64,000 nt of DNA from Dryobates pubescens (lineage: Eukaryota; Chordata; Aves; Piciformes; Picidae). Below, in pieces: positions 11,243 through 22,059 of this stretch. The first letter of the stretch is position 1; the number at the start of each line of letters is the position of its first letter. The notes under the pieces were generated by a model, which saw only the letters and a program-made list of their open reading frames with translations, did no database searches and had not been told where the DNA came from. A program made the translations under genes and the position numbers. Location: assembly GCF_014839835.1 (NCBI RefSeq), contig NC_071646.1, positions 124,001-188,000 on the forward strand, written 5' to 3'.

Positions 11243-13734
11243 GAGGAGGTCACTGCCACCAAGTGTTGCAGGGAAACTGCTACCTAATAAAGCCAGAAAA
11301 GCAGGCTCAGACCTTGATGATCAGGGCACAGTCTATTTATGTCATCTTTTGGGCAGCCCTACAATAGCTTCAATATGCTCAGCCTCTAACTCACTGGTAT
11401 GCAAATAAATCAACAATTTGGCTCCCTGGAGGCTTCGTCTCTCCAGCCAATACAGACTTTGAAGCCTCTTCAGTCCCTTGTCACCTAAAATAGCTTAAAA
11501 GATTCTGATTATAAGGACATCTGCACTCTCAGTGTTAAAAGCATCACTTAATGCTTCAGTTTCACTCCTCTGGCTGGATCCAAGCATTAATGAGCAAACA
11601 AAGCAGCACCTTTCACACCTCCATGTTTTAAAGCCTCTCCTCCCTTTGCAGATGTAAATGTTTATGACTTTTAAATAGCTCCTGATGTGTGCAGTGCTTC
11701 AAAACCTGCACTGAAACTCCAGCACTATCTCACTCAGTCCAACCACTCTCTCCCATCCTTATTTTCCCAGTCCTCTCACCAGAAGGTGCCCAGGTAAGAT
11801 TTTCAGTAGGGCTTTTCAAGGATAGAGAATAGGCAGCAGTCACACTATGGAAGCATTTTTTGTGTACCACTGAACACTTACAATAGCAAATGTCATCATT
11901 GCCACCCTGAGAACCAGAAATGTGACCCACAGAGCAGGGCCTCTCACTGGACTCAGCAGAACAGTGAAGAGCAGGCAGAATTAAAGCAGAAAATTCCAGG
12001 TTACCAGCTCTTGCTCCAAATCCCTCTCCTGCATACTGAGTTCTGTAAATCCCAGCAGAACAGATAAATGACCCAGTAATTGCTGCTGCACCATCCAGAA
12101 TCAGCCTCACACTGGAGAGAAAAGGCTGATCTGCACAAAACAGGCAGCCACATCCTGGCGGCTTCAAGCCATGACAAAAATCACAACACCTAATTAAGCC
12201 TGGGGCAAAAGTGGCATCTTCAAACAGCCTCAAATCAATGCCTGCCTTGATTCAGGGATGTATTAAGGGCATTAAGAACTAAGGTCCTGATTGCCAGGTG
12301 CTCTGTGCACCACAGCACTGGAAAACCACTTGAAATACAAAGGTTTTGAGGCAGATTACTCTTTGCCTTGGCTACAGGCTGCCCCTGTGAGCGAGGACAA
12401 AGGGAAGTCTACCAGCATTGTGCAGACCTGGAGCCAGGCTGCCCCAGCCTGTTTCATGCAGGGCTGAGGCTGGAAAGGCATCATACTCCTCAGCCAAGAG
12501 GCACAAGGCTGCAGGCACAGACAGGAAATGTGTCACTCCATCTTCAACCAGGAAGTGATTTGAGGTTGGTTAAAGCAAGTGGGGACACCTACAAACCAGG
12601 CTCATGAATGCTCAGACGAGCTCTTCAGCTTTACAAATCACCAAGAGATGCTGAAGCAAGACAGCAGACATCGTGTCACCCAGTGCACTCATCATGCCAA
12701 AGGGGATCTGAAAGCAGAGAAGGGCTTCCGCTTCTTCTGCAGTTTCTTGCTGCCTAGCTGTGCAACAGGGGACCTGCTGGAGAGAAACCTTTTTGTAAGG
12801 GGTCATGCAGGGGAAACAGGCAGTGGCTGCTCTGAGAAGCAGCAGATAGCCTCTGACCCAGAACCAGGGCAGCCAACCTTTAGATGCTCCCGAGCTGTTT
12901 GTGTGTCAGCTTACTCCAGTGACAATGCAAAAACAAGAGATTTTTTGTTTTCCTGACTTAAAAAGCAGCCACCTTTTGGGCACAAACCATCTCCAGAAGC
13001 TTTATGCAGGCAATGCCAGACCAGCCACCCCTCATGCCCATGGGCCTGGGGCTGATGTGGGGCATTCCAGGGCTTTGAGGTGCCCACCCTGCTGGAGGTT
13101 GGGAGAAGAGAGCTGCTGTCAGGAACCATTCTGCAGCCCAGCCCCTGCACAGCTCCTCCTCTGGGAGCTGCCATCTTGGCAGAGGTGGGGTGGGAGCCAC
13201 CATCTTGAGCGTGGCAGGGCAGGAAGGCAAGAAGGGAAAGACACCATCTTGAGTATGGCAAGGAGGGCACTGAGGTGGCCCAGAGAGAGCCCAGACAGAG
13301 ATGCTTTGAACATGTTCACTGTTTTTAACCAAGAAAAGCCTCATCTGGACTTGGGGCCTGCATGGGGCTGCGATGACATCGCCCAGTGACAGCCACCTCA
13401 AACCAGGCAGCTGAGCACAAGAGCCCAGACAGGGCACAGGCACTCCATCTGCCACTGCCCACACTCAGCAGTCTCCATCGTGCTGGTGATGTCCCCAGCG
13501 AAGGACTGGGCTGCAGCCATCACCATGTAACGAGCATCCATTGCCTTGTGGTTCCCTCACCTGAGAAGAGGAAAGAGGGAAATCAAGAGAAGGGAAACCC
13601 ACACCAACCACACTGCAGCATGGCTTCTGCCAGCACCTGGTGTTTCCCACCACCTAGGCCAGATGAGGACCATGAAGCCTGCCATCCCCTATGGAAGATC
13701 TCCCAGCCCCAGGCCAGAGAGCACAGCATCCACC
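11243..13734. other. FANCE downstream region, no recognised gene
   Basis: I see no coding exon here. A minus-strand open frame at 11730-12233 has no family resemblance I can name. Three CCATCTTG words (inverted YY1-like) lie at 13160-13260. I could not pick the FANCE polyadenylation signal. Confidence 0.45.
13160..13262. repeat. Three imperfect copies of a CCATCTTG-containing unit
   Basis: GCCATCTTGGCAG is followed by ACCATCTTGAGCGTGGCAGG and ACCATCTTGAGTATGGCAAG, the last two about 44 bases apart. On the minus strand each contains CAAGATGG, the YY1-type core. It is probably a small diverged tandem duplication downstream of FANCE. Confidence 0.45.
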
Positions 13735-16700
13735 TCACCTGCCTCCTTCCAGCACAGCCTGCAGTGATTTCTTGAGCACTGCATTGCTCCAATCCAGAGC
13801 AGCAGTCAGACTGCTCCGCTGGGCTGGGGTGACCTGGGATGGAGAGGTGCAAGGAGCTCAGAGTGATGCACTGCCAGGAGGCCACCTGAGACCCCCTGGG
13901 CCAAGTGATGAGTCAGCTGCAGCCCCAACAGTCCCAAAGCCTGGTCTTGCTCACCTGGCTTTGGTACATGGTGAGCACAGCCGTCACCAGCTTGGTGTAA
14001 TTCAGTGACGTGGCAAAGGCCGGGGCTTGGCGGCACAGAGTCAGCACCAGCAGATCGAAGAGCTTGGGTGGCAGCACCTCCTGGAAGAGAGTCATGAGCA
14101 GGGAGGAGAGCTGGTCCTTGCTCCAGCACTGCTGAAGCTGGCAAGGAAACGCAGGGGAGACAAGGAGGATCTCCTCACCTGCCGCCCCAGCACAGCCTGC
14201 ACCACTGGCAGGAGTTTCTCTGACAAAGGCAGCTCCAGGACTTGGCTGCGAAGGACAGCGAAGAGATGTGACACCCAAAGGGCCTCTCTGGTGCTGCTGA
14301 GCAGCTGGACCCCTCCAGGCAAGCGTGAGAGCCCAGGCAGAACTGTGGCTCCGGTAATCCTTTACCTTAGCACCAGCTGCACAGAGTCTGGCTCCAGGCA
14401 CTCCTCCACAAGGTCACACACCACCTTGGTCTGCTCAATGCCTGCAAGAGCACAGGAGGAGGATGAGAGTCTCCAGAGGCTGCCAAATCCATGTGCCAAA
14501 CCCTCCCTGGCACCCCTTCACGCAGAGGTTCATCCCAGTTGGGGCACCCAGAAACCATGTTGTGGCCTCTTCTACTGTTCAGAACAATCCATCTTCCTTT
14601 GCCCCTCGGCACTGGGGTTTAATTAGCCTCAGTCCCTAGGAAAAGGGGATGCTGCTAAGGCAGGGATTCATGCAGGACCCTCTTCTTGAGCCTGCAGAGC
14701 CACCCTGGAGCAGTTTTGTTCCCAACATTAGGAGCTGTCTGAAATCCTCCAGCCCATGCAAGTGATGGCAGCTATCCCTTGGGATGACTGCTGCTGGAAA
14801 ACAGCCCAGCCTCCCCCTCAGATATCTGTAAACCCATCTCCCATCCTAACTCCCAAGTGTTCACCTGCCCAGATAAAACCAGCACCATTCCTCCATGGTT
14901 CCTAACGCATTTGGGGTGATAAAGGCCTCCCACGAGTCAGATGGACCTTCCTTTCCTCCTGGTCCCTCTCCAGCTCCCTCAGCTGCTCCCAGAAGCAGCT
15001 GTGCCTGATGTGAGCTCATCACACCTTGCCCTGGCTCCCGCAGGACTGCAGCCACCAGAACCTGGCAGAAGGGCTGGGAATACTTGGAGCAAAATGAAGC
15101 AAGGGCAGCCATGAGGTGGCGAGAGGGTGGCTGGCTGAGGGACAGGACCTATGGACAGAGAAGACAGGAGATGGGGATGGCAGGGAGGGCAGCGGGGTGC
15201 AGGAAACCTCTGCTGCCCTCACACTTACTCGCCTCAGGAAGAGCTGCTCTGCCAGGATGGCTGCATTGGTGTAGCTGAGGTCAGGGCTGAGAGCCAGCAG
15301 CCAGCTGCAGAACTGCACCAGGAAGGGTTCTGGGCACGTGGAGAGCTGGAGGAAGGAGCACAGCCCCTCAAGCTGGGGACAGCAGAGAGTACTGGGATAT
15401 TAGGGACAGCAGGAGGCTCTCCATGGCACCAACAGTTGCAGCAAGGATGCTGAGGCTCACCTGGCTAGGAGAGCAGCTGGTCAAGGTGTGCAGCTCAGAG
15501 GGGATGCTCAGCTCCAAGTGCTAAAGGAAACGTGCTCCTTGAGTAACAGATGAGACAACACAACCCACACAGCACAGCTCCAGGCCTCTTCTCTTCCCCA
15601 CCACCTGCCCTGCTTCAGCCAGCACTGACCTCACAGGTTGCCCATCACAGAATCCCCGCAAGGTGGGGGAAGGTTTTACTACCTGAGCCCAGCAGCAGTC
15701 TTTTTATCCCACTTGTCATTCTTGGGAAACCCACCTCCTCTCCTTCCCTTCCAGAGGCCCTGGCAGAGCCTGTTTAGAGCATCAGCTCCAGGAGGAAGGC
15801 AGCAGCAACCACTTACATTGGATTCTCTCTGCAGCAACATTTTCAGCCTCTGTCCATGCATCTGAGGAAAATGAGATGAAAGAACAAAAATCAGACTGTA
15901 ATAGGCTCGCAGGATGAGAGGATAAAGCAAGCCCTGCCCCCTACCTGGAGAAAGGACTGGACTTCTGCTGTCAGCTCTGCCTGGGAAGTCTTCCTGGCCA
16001 CTTCCTGTTGGGAGCTTTCTGGAGCAGACTCATCCAGGTTCTGAACAGATCCATCTCCTGAAGGCTCCTTAGGAATCCCCTCTTCCACCCCTGCCACATC
16101 TCTGCCCTCCTGGGTTCCCAGGGGTTCAAAGACTGCCTCCTCCACCAGTGACCTCTTCTCTGCTCTCTCATCCAACTCCAGGCTCTCCTCCGACACTTTC
16201 CTGCGCTTCCCACCTCGAGGCACAGAGTCAGCCCCCTCCCCAGCAGCCCTGGGCTCCCTGCTGAAGCACCAGCTCAGTTTTCTTTGCCCATCTGATTTGT
16301 TCTGGGCGAGGTTTTGGCACAGGCACTTCAGCTGCTGCTGGCATGTGGAAGACAAGGGACCAGGAGGTGGGGAGTGCTCCCCTCTCTTTGGTCCCTGCCG
16401 GAGCAGATCCCTCAGTGCCCGCACCCAGGGATCCAGATGGGAATCCTGCTCCACGGCCTGGAGCAGTTGGCTGAGGCAGACCACTGGCACCTCAGCTTGC
16501 ACCACGAGGAGCAGGGAGAAGAGATTCCTCTGGCACAGGACAGGGAGCAGCAGCAGCCGTGGTTTGCTGGAGAAAGGGAGAAGCAACAGGTCAGAGCAAA
16601 CCCCCTGGTCCTTACTGCCCAGCCTGCCCCATGGAGCTGGCTCTGGTAGGACTGGGAAGTGAGAGGAGGCAGCAAATGCCTTCCCCAGTTTTCAGATGTA

Positions 16701-17041
16701 GGCTGAAAGACCAACAGGTCCCTGCTGCCATCCTTCACACCCAGGCTGCTGTAGGGGAGAGAATGAGGCTGCCGAAGCTCCCCAAAGGCACCAAGCTGTG
16801 GGAACACAGCCACTCACACAGCCAAGGTCCCCTCCAATCCCTCCAGTGTGGGCTCCTCAGCACACAGGGCCTCAGTGAAGGTCTGCCAGGGAAATGCCTG
16901 CCCAAGTCCCTCGCTGCCCTGGACCCGCTGCAGCAGTCGGAGGGCAGCCAGGCTCCCGCAGGAGCTGGAGGCGAGGGTGTGGAGCAGGAGGCGACAGGGC
17001 TTGTCGAGGCTCTGCAGCCAGCGCAGGCAGGGGGCTTGCAT
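13735..17041 (-). CDS. FANCE: Fanconi anaemia core-complex protein E
   Basis: FANCE bridges the Fanconi core complex to FANCD2, which is monoubiquitinated during interstrand crosslink repair in the nucleus. Coding exons: 17041-16818, 16566-15945, 15861-15817, 15520-15461, 15372-15229, 15148-15025, 14441-14366, 14245-14179, 14080-13955, 13833-13735. Phases agree throughout and the sum is 528 codons plus stop (human 536). Matches to human FANCE include VLCQRNLFSLLL, FCSWLLALSPDLSYTNA, KYSQPFCQVL and the C-terminus KKSLQAVLEG. Exon 2 (622 bp) encodes the acidic, poorly conserved middle with a GKRRK nuclear signal; the helical C-terminal half carries the FANCD2-binding repeats. The start at 17041 is supported by an in-frame TGA a few codons upstream within the same exon, which begins at an acceptor near 17066. 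A non-coding first exon probably lies in the CpG island at 17.87-18.06 kb. Two CR1 copies lie in that intron. Confidence 0.95.
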
Positions 17042-17086
17042 CGCTGCTGGGGCACTTCACAGCCACCTGCAAGGAAGTCATAGAAT

Positions 17087-17345
17087 TGTTTAGGTTGGAG
17101 AAGACCTTTTGGATCATCAAGTCCAACCCTTAACTGCCAGGTCACCACTACTCCGTGGCCCTCAGCACCACATCTCCATGGCTATGAAACCCCTCTAGGG
17201 ACTCCACCACTGCCCTCAGCAGCCTGTTCCAGGCCTTGACAGCCCTCAAGAAATTGTTGCTCCCGTGCAGCCTAAACCTCCCCTGACACAACGTGAGGCT
17301 GTTTCCTCTTGTCCTATTACTTGTCCCCTGGGAGAAGACACTGCA
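17087..17345 (-). mobile_element. CR1 LINE 3' fragment
   Basis: The antisense CR1 3' end reads CATAGAATTGTTTAGGTTGG and runs on through the usual text on truncation, the main 3' block and a clipped 5' edge. It lies in the presumed 5' UTR intron of FANCE. Confidence 0.85.
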
Positions 17346-17497
17346 GTTTTGGGGGCTCTCCTTACCTGCAAGCAGGTAGAATCTGTGGTTCTCTCATCAC
17401 TGAGGACACAGATGAATTACCAAGGATCACGGTTGGGCCAGAGGACCGGGAGCTACCCTGAGCCTTCTAAACCCCCATTTTGTTCACAGCTTCTCCA

Positions 17498-17790
17498 TCA
17501 CAGAATCCCAGCATGGTGAGGGTTGGAAGAGACCTCTGGAGATCCCCCAGACCAATCCCCGGCTCCAGCAGGGCACCCACAACAGCTTGCCCAGGAGCAT
17601 AACGGCCAGGGGGGGCTTGGAAGCTCTCCAGAGAAGTAGACTGCACAACCTCTCTGGGCAGCCTGCTCCAGGCCTCCAGCAGCCTCACACTAAAGAAGTT
17701 TCTCCTATTCAGGTAGAACCTCCTAGGTTCCACTTTGTGCCCATTGCCCCTTGTCCTATCACTGGGCACCACTGAGAAGAATCTGGCCCC
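17498..17790 (-). mobile_element. CR1 LINE 3' fragment
   Basis: It begins ATCACAGAATCCCAGCATGG on the plus strand and continues through the typical antisense CR1 3' region. It lies close to the FANCE CpG island. Confidence 0.85.
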
Positions 17791-17839
17791 AGCATCGACA
17801 ACGCAACCCCCTGCTGCCCTCCCCGGGGTGGCGAGAGGA

Positions 17840-18110
17840 AGAAGACCGTGCTGCGGGCACGGGTCCCCTCACCGAACGGTGGCTCTCTCCTCCGGAGACC
17901 GACCGGACAACCCCCCCGAAGCCCCGACGCTGGCCGCGCCGCGCCCCGGTTCCCAGCTCCCGGCAAACCACGCCGGGCAGACACTCACCCAGGCGGGAAA
18001 CGGAGGCAGGGCGGCTGCTGCCCGCCCCCCGAGCGCCTCTTCCTGGACCGGCAGCACGCGTCACTTCCGGGCCCGCCCCCGGGAAAGCGCGCCACGTATG
18101 CAAATGAATC
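17840..18110 (-). promoter_or_regulatory. CpG island, probable FANCE promoter and non-coding exon 1
   Basis: This is a CpG-dense block directly upstream of the FANCE coding start on the gene's side. On the minus strand a strong donor GTGAGTGT starts at 17998 and a weaker GTGAGGGG at 17872. Either would splice to the acceptor near 17066 that precedes the start codon. The transcription start is inferred to be near 18.05 kb. Confidence 0.6.
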
Positions 18111-18216
18111 CCCAAAGCCAAACCCTCACAGCCCCTCCCGGCCCCCGGGGATCGGGGTTGCAGCCCCCCGGAAGAAGAGCTGGCAGGCAGCGTTACCTTC
18201 AGCAGCCCAGTTTGGT

Positions 18217-18222
18217 TTATTT
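18217..18222 (-). terminator. AATAAA polyadenylation signal, makorin-like gene
   Basis: The plus-strand TTTATT gives AATAAA on the minus strand, about 440 bases after the makorin-like stop codon and just before the FANCE CpG island. No better signal lies between them. Confidence 0.5.
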
Positions 18223-18658
18223 CTTCCTTTCCAGTTCCGGTTAAAAGCAGGTTAAAACAGTGCCCCGCGGCCCCCTCCCCTCCGCCGCAGCCCCATGTGC
18301 GTTAACACCTCCAGCCCACCCCTGTGCATTGAACCCCTCGCCCCCGCCCCCCAGAACCCAGCCACCCCCCCGCCCCAGCGTCTCCCGTGGGTGTAGCATC
18401 ATGGAGAGAGATGTTCCCCACTGCCTTGAGCCCCGTGCAGCTCTGTCACCTCTCCCCAGCTTCCTGCTGCGGGTTCAGCCATCGGCACGGGGAGCTGATA
18501 ACCACCAGCCCAGCGCCTCATCCCAACCCATCCCTGCAGCGCTCTTCATATCCGGAGCCACGCTGTGAGCAGGCTCCTTCCCCGGCCTGAAGAGATTTCC
18601 TTGGTGTCAGCAGCACCCAGGCCTAGGGGGGCACCCCATGGCGCAGTCGAAGAGGGCG

Positions 18659-21263
18659 TCAGAAGTCTGTCTCCGCCGAGCTGAGGTCCCATTCGAGCAC
18701 GCAGAACTCCTCGTCCTCCTCACCAGAGCTCTCCAGGACGAAGGCGTACTCCTGCAGCAGGGGAAAGAGGATGAGCCCCATCCCTGAGCCGCACCGCACG
18801 GCTCTGCCGTGCCCCAGCCCCCTGGACGTGCCCCCTGCTTACGACGGACACCGCGGGGCCCTGCTGCCTGTGCCGCGGCAGCCGGCCGGCGGGCAGCTCG
18901 TGCAGGTAGATGCAGTCCGACTTGAACGGGCAGCGGCCGCGGTTCTGCACAAAGAACTTGCACCGGATCTTCCTGCGGGATCCGAAGCCCAGCTGTGAGA
19001 GCAGCTCCCGCAGCAGCACACAGCCCGCAGCCCGGTGCCCCCCGCCCAGCGCCTGCCGTGCCATGCACTCACCCCATCCGTGCCTTGAAGGTCTGGATGA
19101 GCTTCTCCTTCTCGTGCACATCCGAGACCCAGTACTTGTGAGGGATGTAGTAGCTGGAGGTGATCCTGCATTCTGGGCAGGCCCTGGGTGAGGGGAATGG
19201 GTGCAAGTGGGTGTCCCAAAAAGGGAGGAGGGAGCAGGAGTGCAGCATCCTTGCTGGGTGGTCCTACCACCATGACCTCATCTGTCAGCCCTGTCCCCAT
19301 CACAACTCCCAAAGAAACCATAAAATCACCCTGGGCTGTCAGGTCAGGAAGATCAGTCCCAAAGCCAGGTTGTCAGACCCAAAGAGGGATTCCAGGGTGC
19401 AGGAGGGATTTTGGTGACCACCCTGCCACGTCCCCATCTCTACTCACTTGATGACTGCACTCTGGAAGTCACGGCTGCGCCGCCACTTGCGGATGCAGCC
19501 CACACAGTATGTGTGGCTGCAGTTTGGGAGGATCCCAAAGAGCCTCTCCTCTGGCAGTGGCTTCTCGTACACCCGATCCATGCAGATGCCGCACACCAAG
19601 GCCTCGCTCCGAGCCCTCAGCGCCGCGGTGCTGATGGCTGCTGCCGCAGTGCCTGGCTCCTGGGGCACCTGCGAGCACAGCAGCACAGCTTTGCAGCCCT
19701 GGGCTGGCCCACTGCCCCACTGCAGGAATGAAGCAGGGTGACAGGGCCTGCCTGGCAGCAGGAGACCCCCAAGCCCACCTCTGCAGGGTCAGTCCATGTT
19801 GCTGCCTCCGCCACAGCCTTTCCAGGATCAGAGGAATTTGTATACAGTTCTGACTGCTGCAGCTGGAAGCCTGCAGGCAGCGGAGCTGTTAGAAGGGTGA
19901 AGCACATCCTGCCCCACCACCAGGGAGACAGACGGGCTGCTCAGAGAGCAGGGGCTTAGCAGCTAAGGACCCCACACAAAATAAAGTGGCTGGGAGAGCT
20001 TTCCACAGCCTCAGCTGTGTGGGGAGAAGGACTTGGGCACAGGATGACCCTGCTGGTCCCCTGAACAGCGTAGCACCTACCTGAGGCACCCTGAGCTTCT
20101 GTGATGGCAAATTCTTCACCGATGGCCCCATGGGTGATATTATCAGGTGCTGGGGTGTTCTCCTTGCCTTTCTTTTCCTTCTTAACCTCCATGCTTGCAA
20201 ACTTGAAGGCCAGGTGTGTCACGTTGGGGCCAGGCTGGGCTGTGCCACGCTGGGCTCCCCCCCAGCCCTGTGCCACTGCCACAGGCATGTAGCTGTGCTC
20301 CAAGCCCCAGCGGGCAGGGAGCATGGTGGGCACAGAGCCACAGTAGGTCCCCACAGACACGGGCTGCTCTTGGAGGTGGTCATAGCTGGAGGACCCCATG
20401 GACAGACAGACAGACAGAACGTCCCATCAGCCCAGCATGCCACCTCCTGGCTCCCAGCCCATCCCTTGCTGCTCCTTACCCACACCGCTCTCCGTGGCTG
20501 CAAAACCCACTCTGGAAGTACCTGCAGACCTGGGCTGACTTTCTGTCGTGTGAGAAGCGGCAGCTCTGGCCCCAGCGACAGAATCCACGGGCAAAATTCC
20601 TGACAGGCAGAAAAGCCACATGGCCAGGGTCAGCCCCTGCTCCATCCCTGCTTCACTGGCCATCCCAAATTCTCCCTGGGTACCAGCTTTGCCTGGGTGG
20701 TGCTCTAGTTTTGGATCCCCCAGGCTGGTGCCTGGGCTCAGAGGCCTCACCATGTGCTCTCCCTACCCCATCCAGTCCTCATGTCCTGGCTAATTCCAGA
20801 GCAAAGGCAACCCAGGGCTGGGCTGGCCAAGGGGGCTTGAGCATAAGCCTGGGGGGGGCTTTTGCTGTGGCTGGGGGAGCATGGAGCAAAGATGGGGGGG
20901 AGGGAAGGCTGAAGCAGCCCTGGTATCTCCTTAGGAGCAAAGGGCAGGAGCCCTCAGCTTGGGACTGGTGAGGGTGCCTGGCCAGGGACTCCTAGCTCTG
21001 GAGAGGGGGCAGCTAGATGGACAGACAGTCCGCTCCAGGCCCTCACCTTCCAGGGAAAATGAGTGGGTTTGGGAGGGGTTCAAGGGCATCACAAATCACT
21101 TTCCGTCCCCACAGTGAGTGGCTTAGAGACCCATCTCCAGCCACTCTTCCCCCAAAAGCTGCTCCCAGTTGTCCTCCCCCCCCAAGCCCTACCTGCACAG
21201 GGGTCTCACACCGCCCCCCCGGGCCCTTAAAGTCCCAGACGCCATCAGCGAGCCTGACTCCAT
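18659..21263 (-). CDS. Makorin-like RING E3 ubiquitin ligase (CCCH-CCCH-RING-CCCH)
   Basis: Makorins are RNA-binding CCCH proteins with a RING domain that transfers ubiquitin. Coding exons: 21263-21193, 20599-20480, 20385-20081, 19870-19779, 19719-19448, 19183-19073, 18972-18843, 18751-18659. Phases agree and the sum is 397 codons plus stop. Visible domains: CCCH 1 (C23, C31, C37, H41), CCCH 2 (C49, C57, C63, H67), a long linker, a C3HC4 RING (C239, C242, C263, H265, C268, C271, C289, C292; FGILPNCSHTYCVGCIRKWR is makorin-type), and CCCH 3 (C328, C338, C344, H348), with an acidic C-tail. Compared with MKRN1, I see no CCCH finger and no makorin Cys-His motif just before the RING, so it is a divergent member, possibly MKRN4-like. 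The start is chosen because ATG plus 71 bases supplies the first Cys of CCCH 1 and ends in phase. It lies between PPARD and FANCE, all on one strand. Confidence 0.88.
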
Positions 21264-21304
21264 CTCCTCCTTGACGAGCAAGTGGGCTGGGCCACCTCCC
21301 AGGG

Positions 21305-21314
21305 CTATTTATGG
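21305..21314 (-). promoter_or_regulatory. TATA-like box of the makorin-like gene
   Basis: The minus strand reads CCATAAATAG 42-51 bases upstream of the ATG at 21263. This would place transcription start only some 10-20 bases before the start codon, that is, a very short leader. A further upstream leader exon cannot be ruled out. Confidence 0.45.
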
Positions 21315-21589
21315 CTGTGGCTGCTGCCCAGGTTCTGGCAGCGATGGGGTTAATCTCCATCCCAGTAGCTATGTTTTGGGTTTGGGATGAGAATGCCCTG
21401 ATAACAGCTGAGGTTTAGCTGTTGCCAAGCAGAGTTTACACTGAGTCAAGGACTTTTCAGCGTCTCATGCCCTGCCAGTGAGGAGGCTGAGGGGGCCACA
21501 AGAAGCTGTGAGGGAACACAGCAGGGAGGGCTGATCCAAACCGGCCAAGAGCTATCCCCAGCAGTTCCCCGTGTCTCATGAACTGGGCT

Positions 21590-21945
21590 CAGTGCTCCAG
21601 AGGTGGCTTCACTAGGGCAGAGTAGAGGGGAAGAGAATCACTTCATGCACCCCAGGAGACCATTGGTCTTCTTGAGGGCACATTTGCTAGTTTTTGGGGA
21701 ACTTGTCTGCTCAGGTCCTTCTCCCCAGAGCTGCTTCCCAGCAGGTCCTACCTCACCTGCACTGCTGCAGGAGGTTGTTCCTCCCCAGGGACAGGACCCT
21801 GCCTTTGTCCTGGCAGAACTTCATGAGGTTCCTTCTGCCCAGCTCTTAAGCCTGGCCAGGTCTCACTGAACAGCAGCACAGCCAGACAGGGTCTCGGCCA
21901 CTCCTCCCAGTTGTAGTTCCTCAAGCCCCTGGTGATCACAGCAGC
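21590..21945 (-). mobile_element. CR1 LINE fragment, 3' part
   Basis: The text matches antisense CR1: CTTCACTAGGGCAGAGTAGA, then CACCCCAGGAGACCATTGG, GAACTTCATGAGGTTCCTTC and CTCTTAAGCCTGGCCAGGTC. This is a segment further 5' than most of the other copies here. It lies between the makorin-like promoter and the PPARD 3' end. Confidence 0.8.
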
Positions 21946-22053
21946 TCCCATCGCCTTTGCTGGAAACCCCTCCAGGGACAGCCCCCCAGGGTTCAAGAGC
22001 AAGCCCATGGAGAAACACTGGATGCTAGAAGATCCTTAAATATTTAGTTTGGA

Positions 22054-22059
22054 TTTATT
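22054..22059 (-). terminator. AATAAA, probable PPARD polyadenylation signal
   Basis: The plus strand reads TTTATT, i.e. AATAAA on the minus strand, giving a PPARD 3' UTR of about 1.8 kb. The flanks are AT-rich compared with the surroundings. Confidence 0.45.

Noticed and set aside
15630-15672. Possible CR1 tail (ATCACAGAATCCCCGCAAGG) in a FANCE intron
   Set aside because: Too short and unsupported by flanking CR1 text to call.
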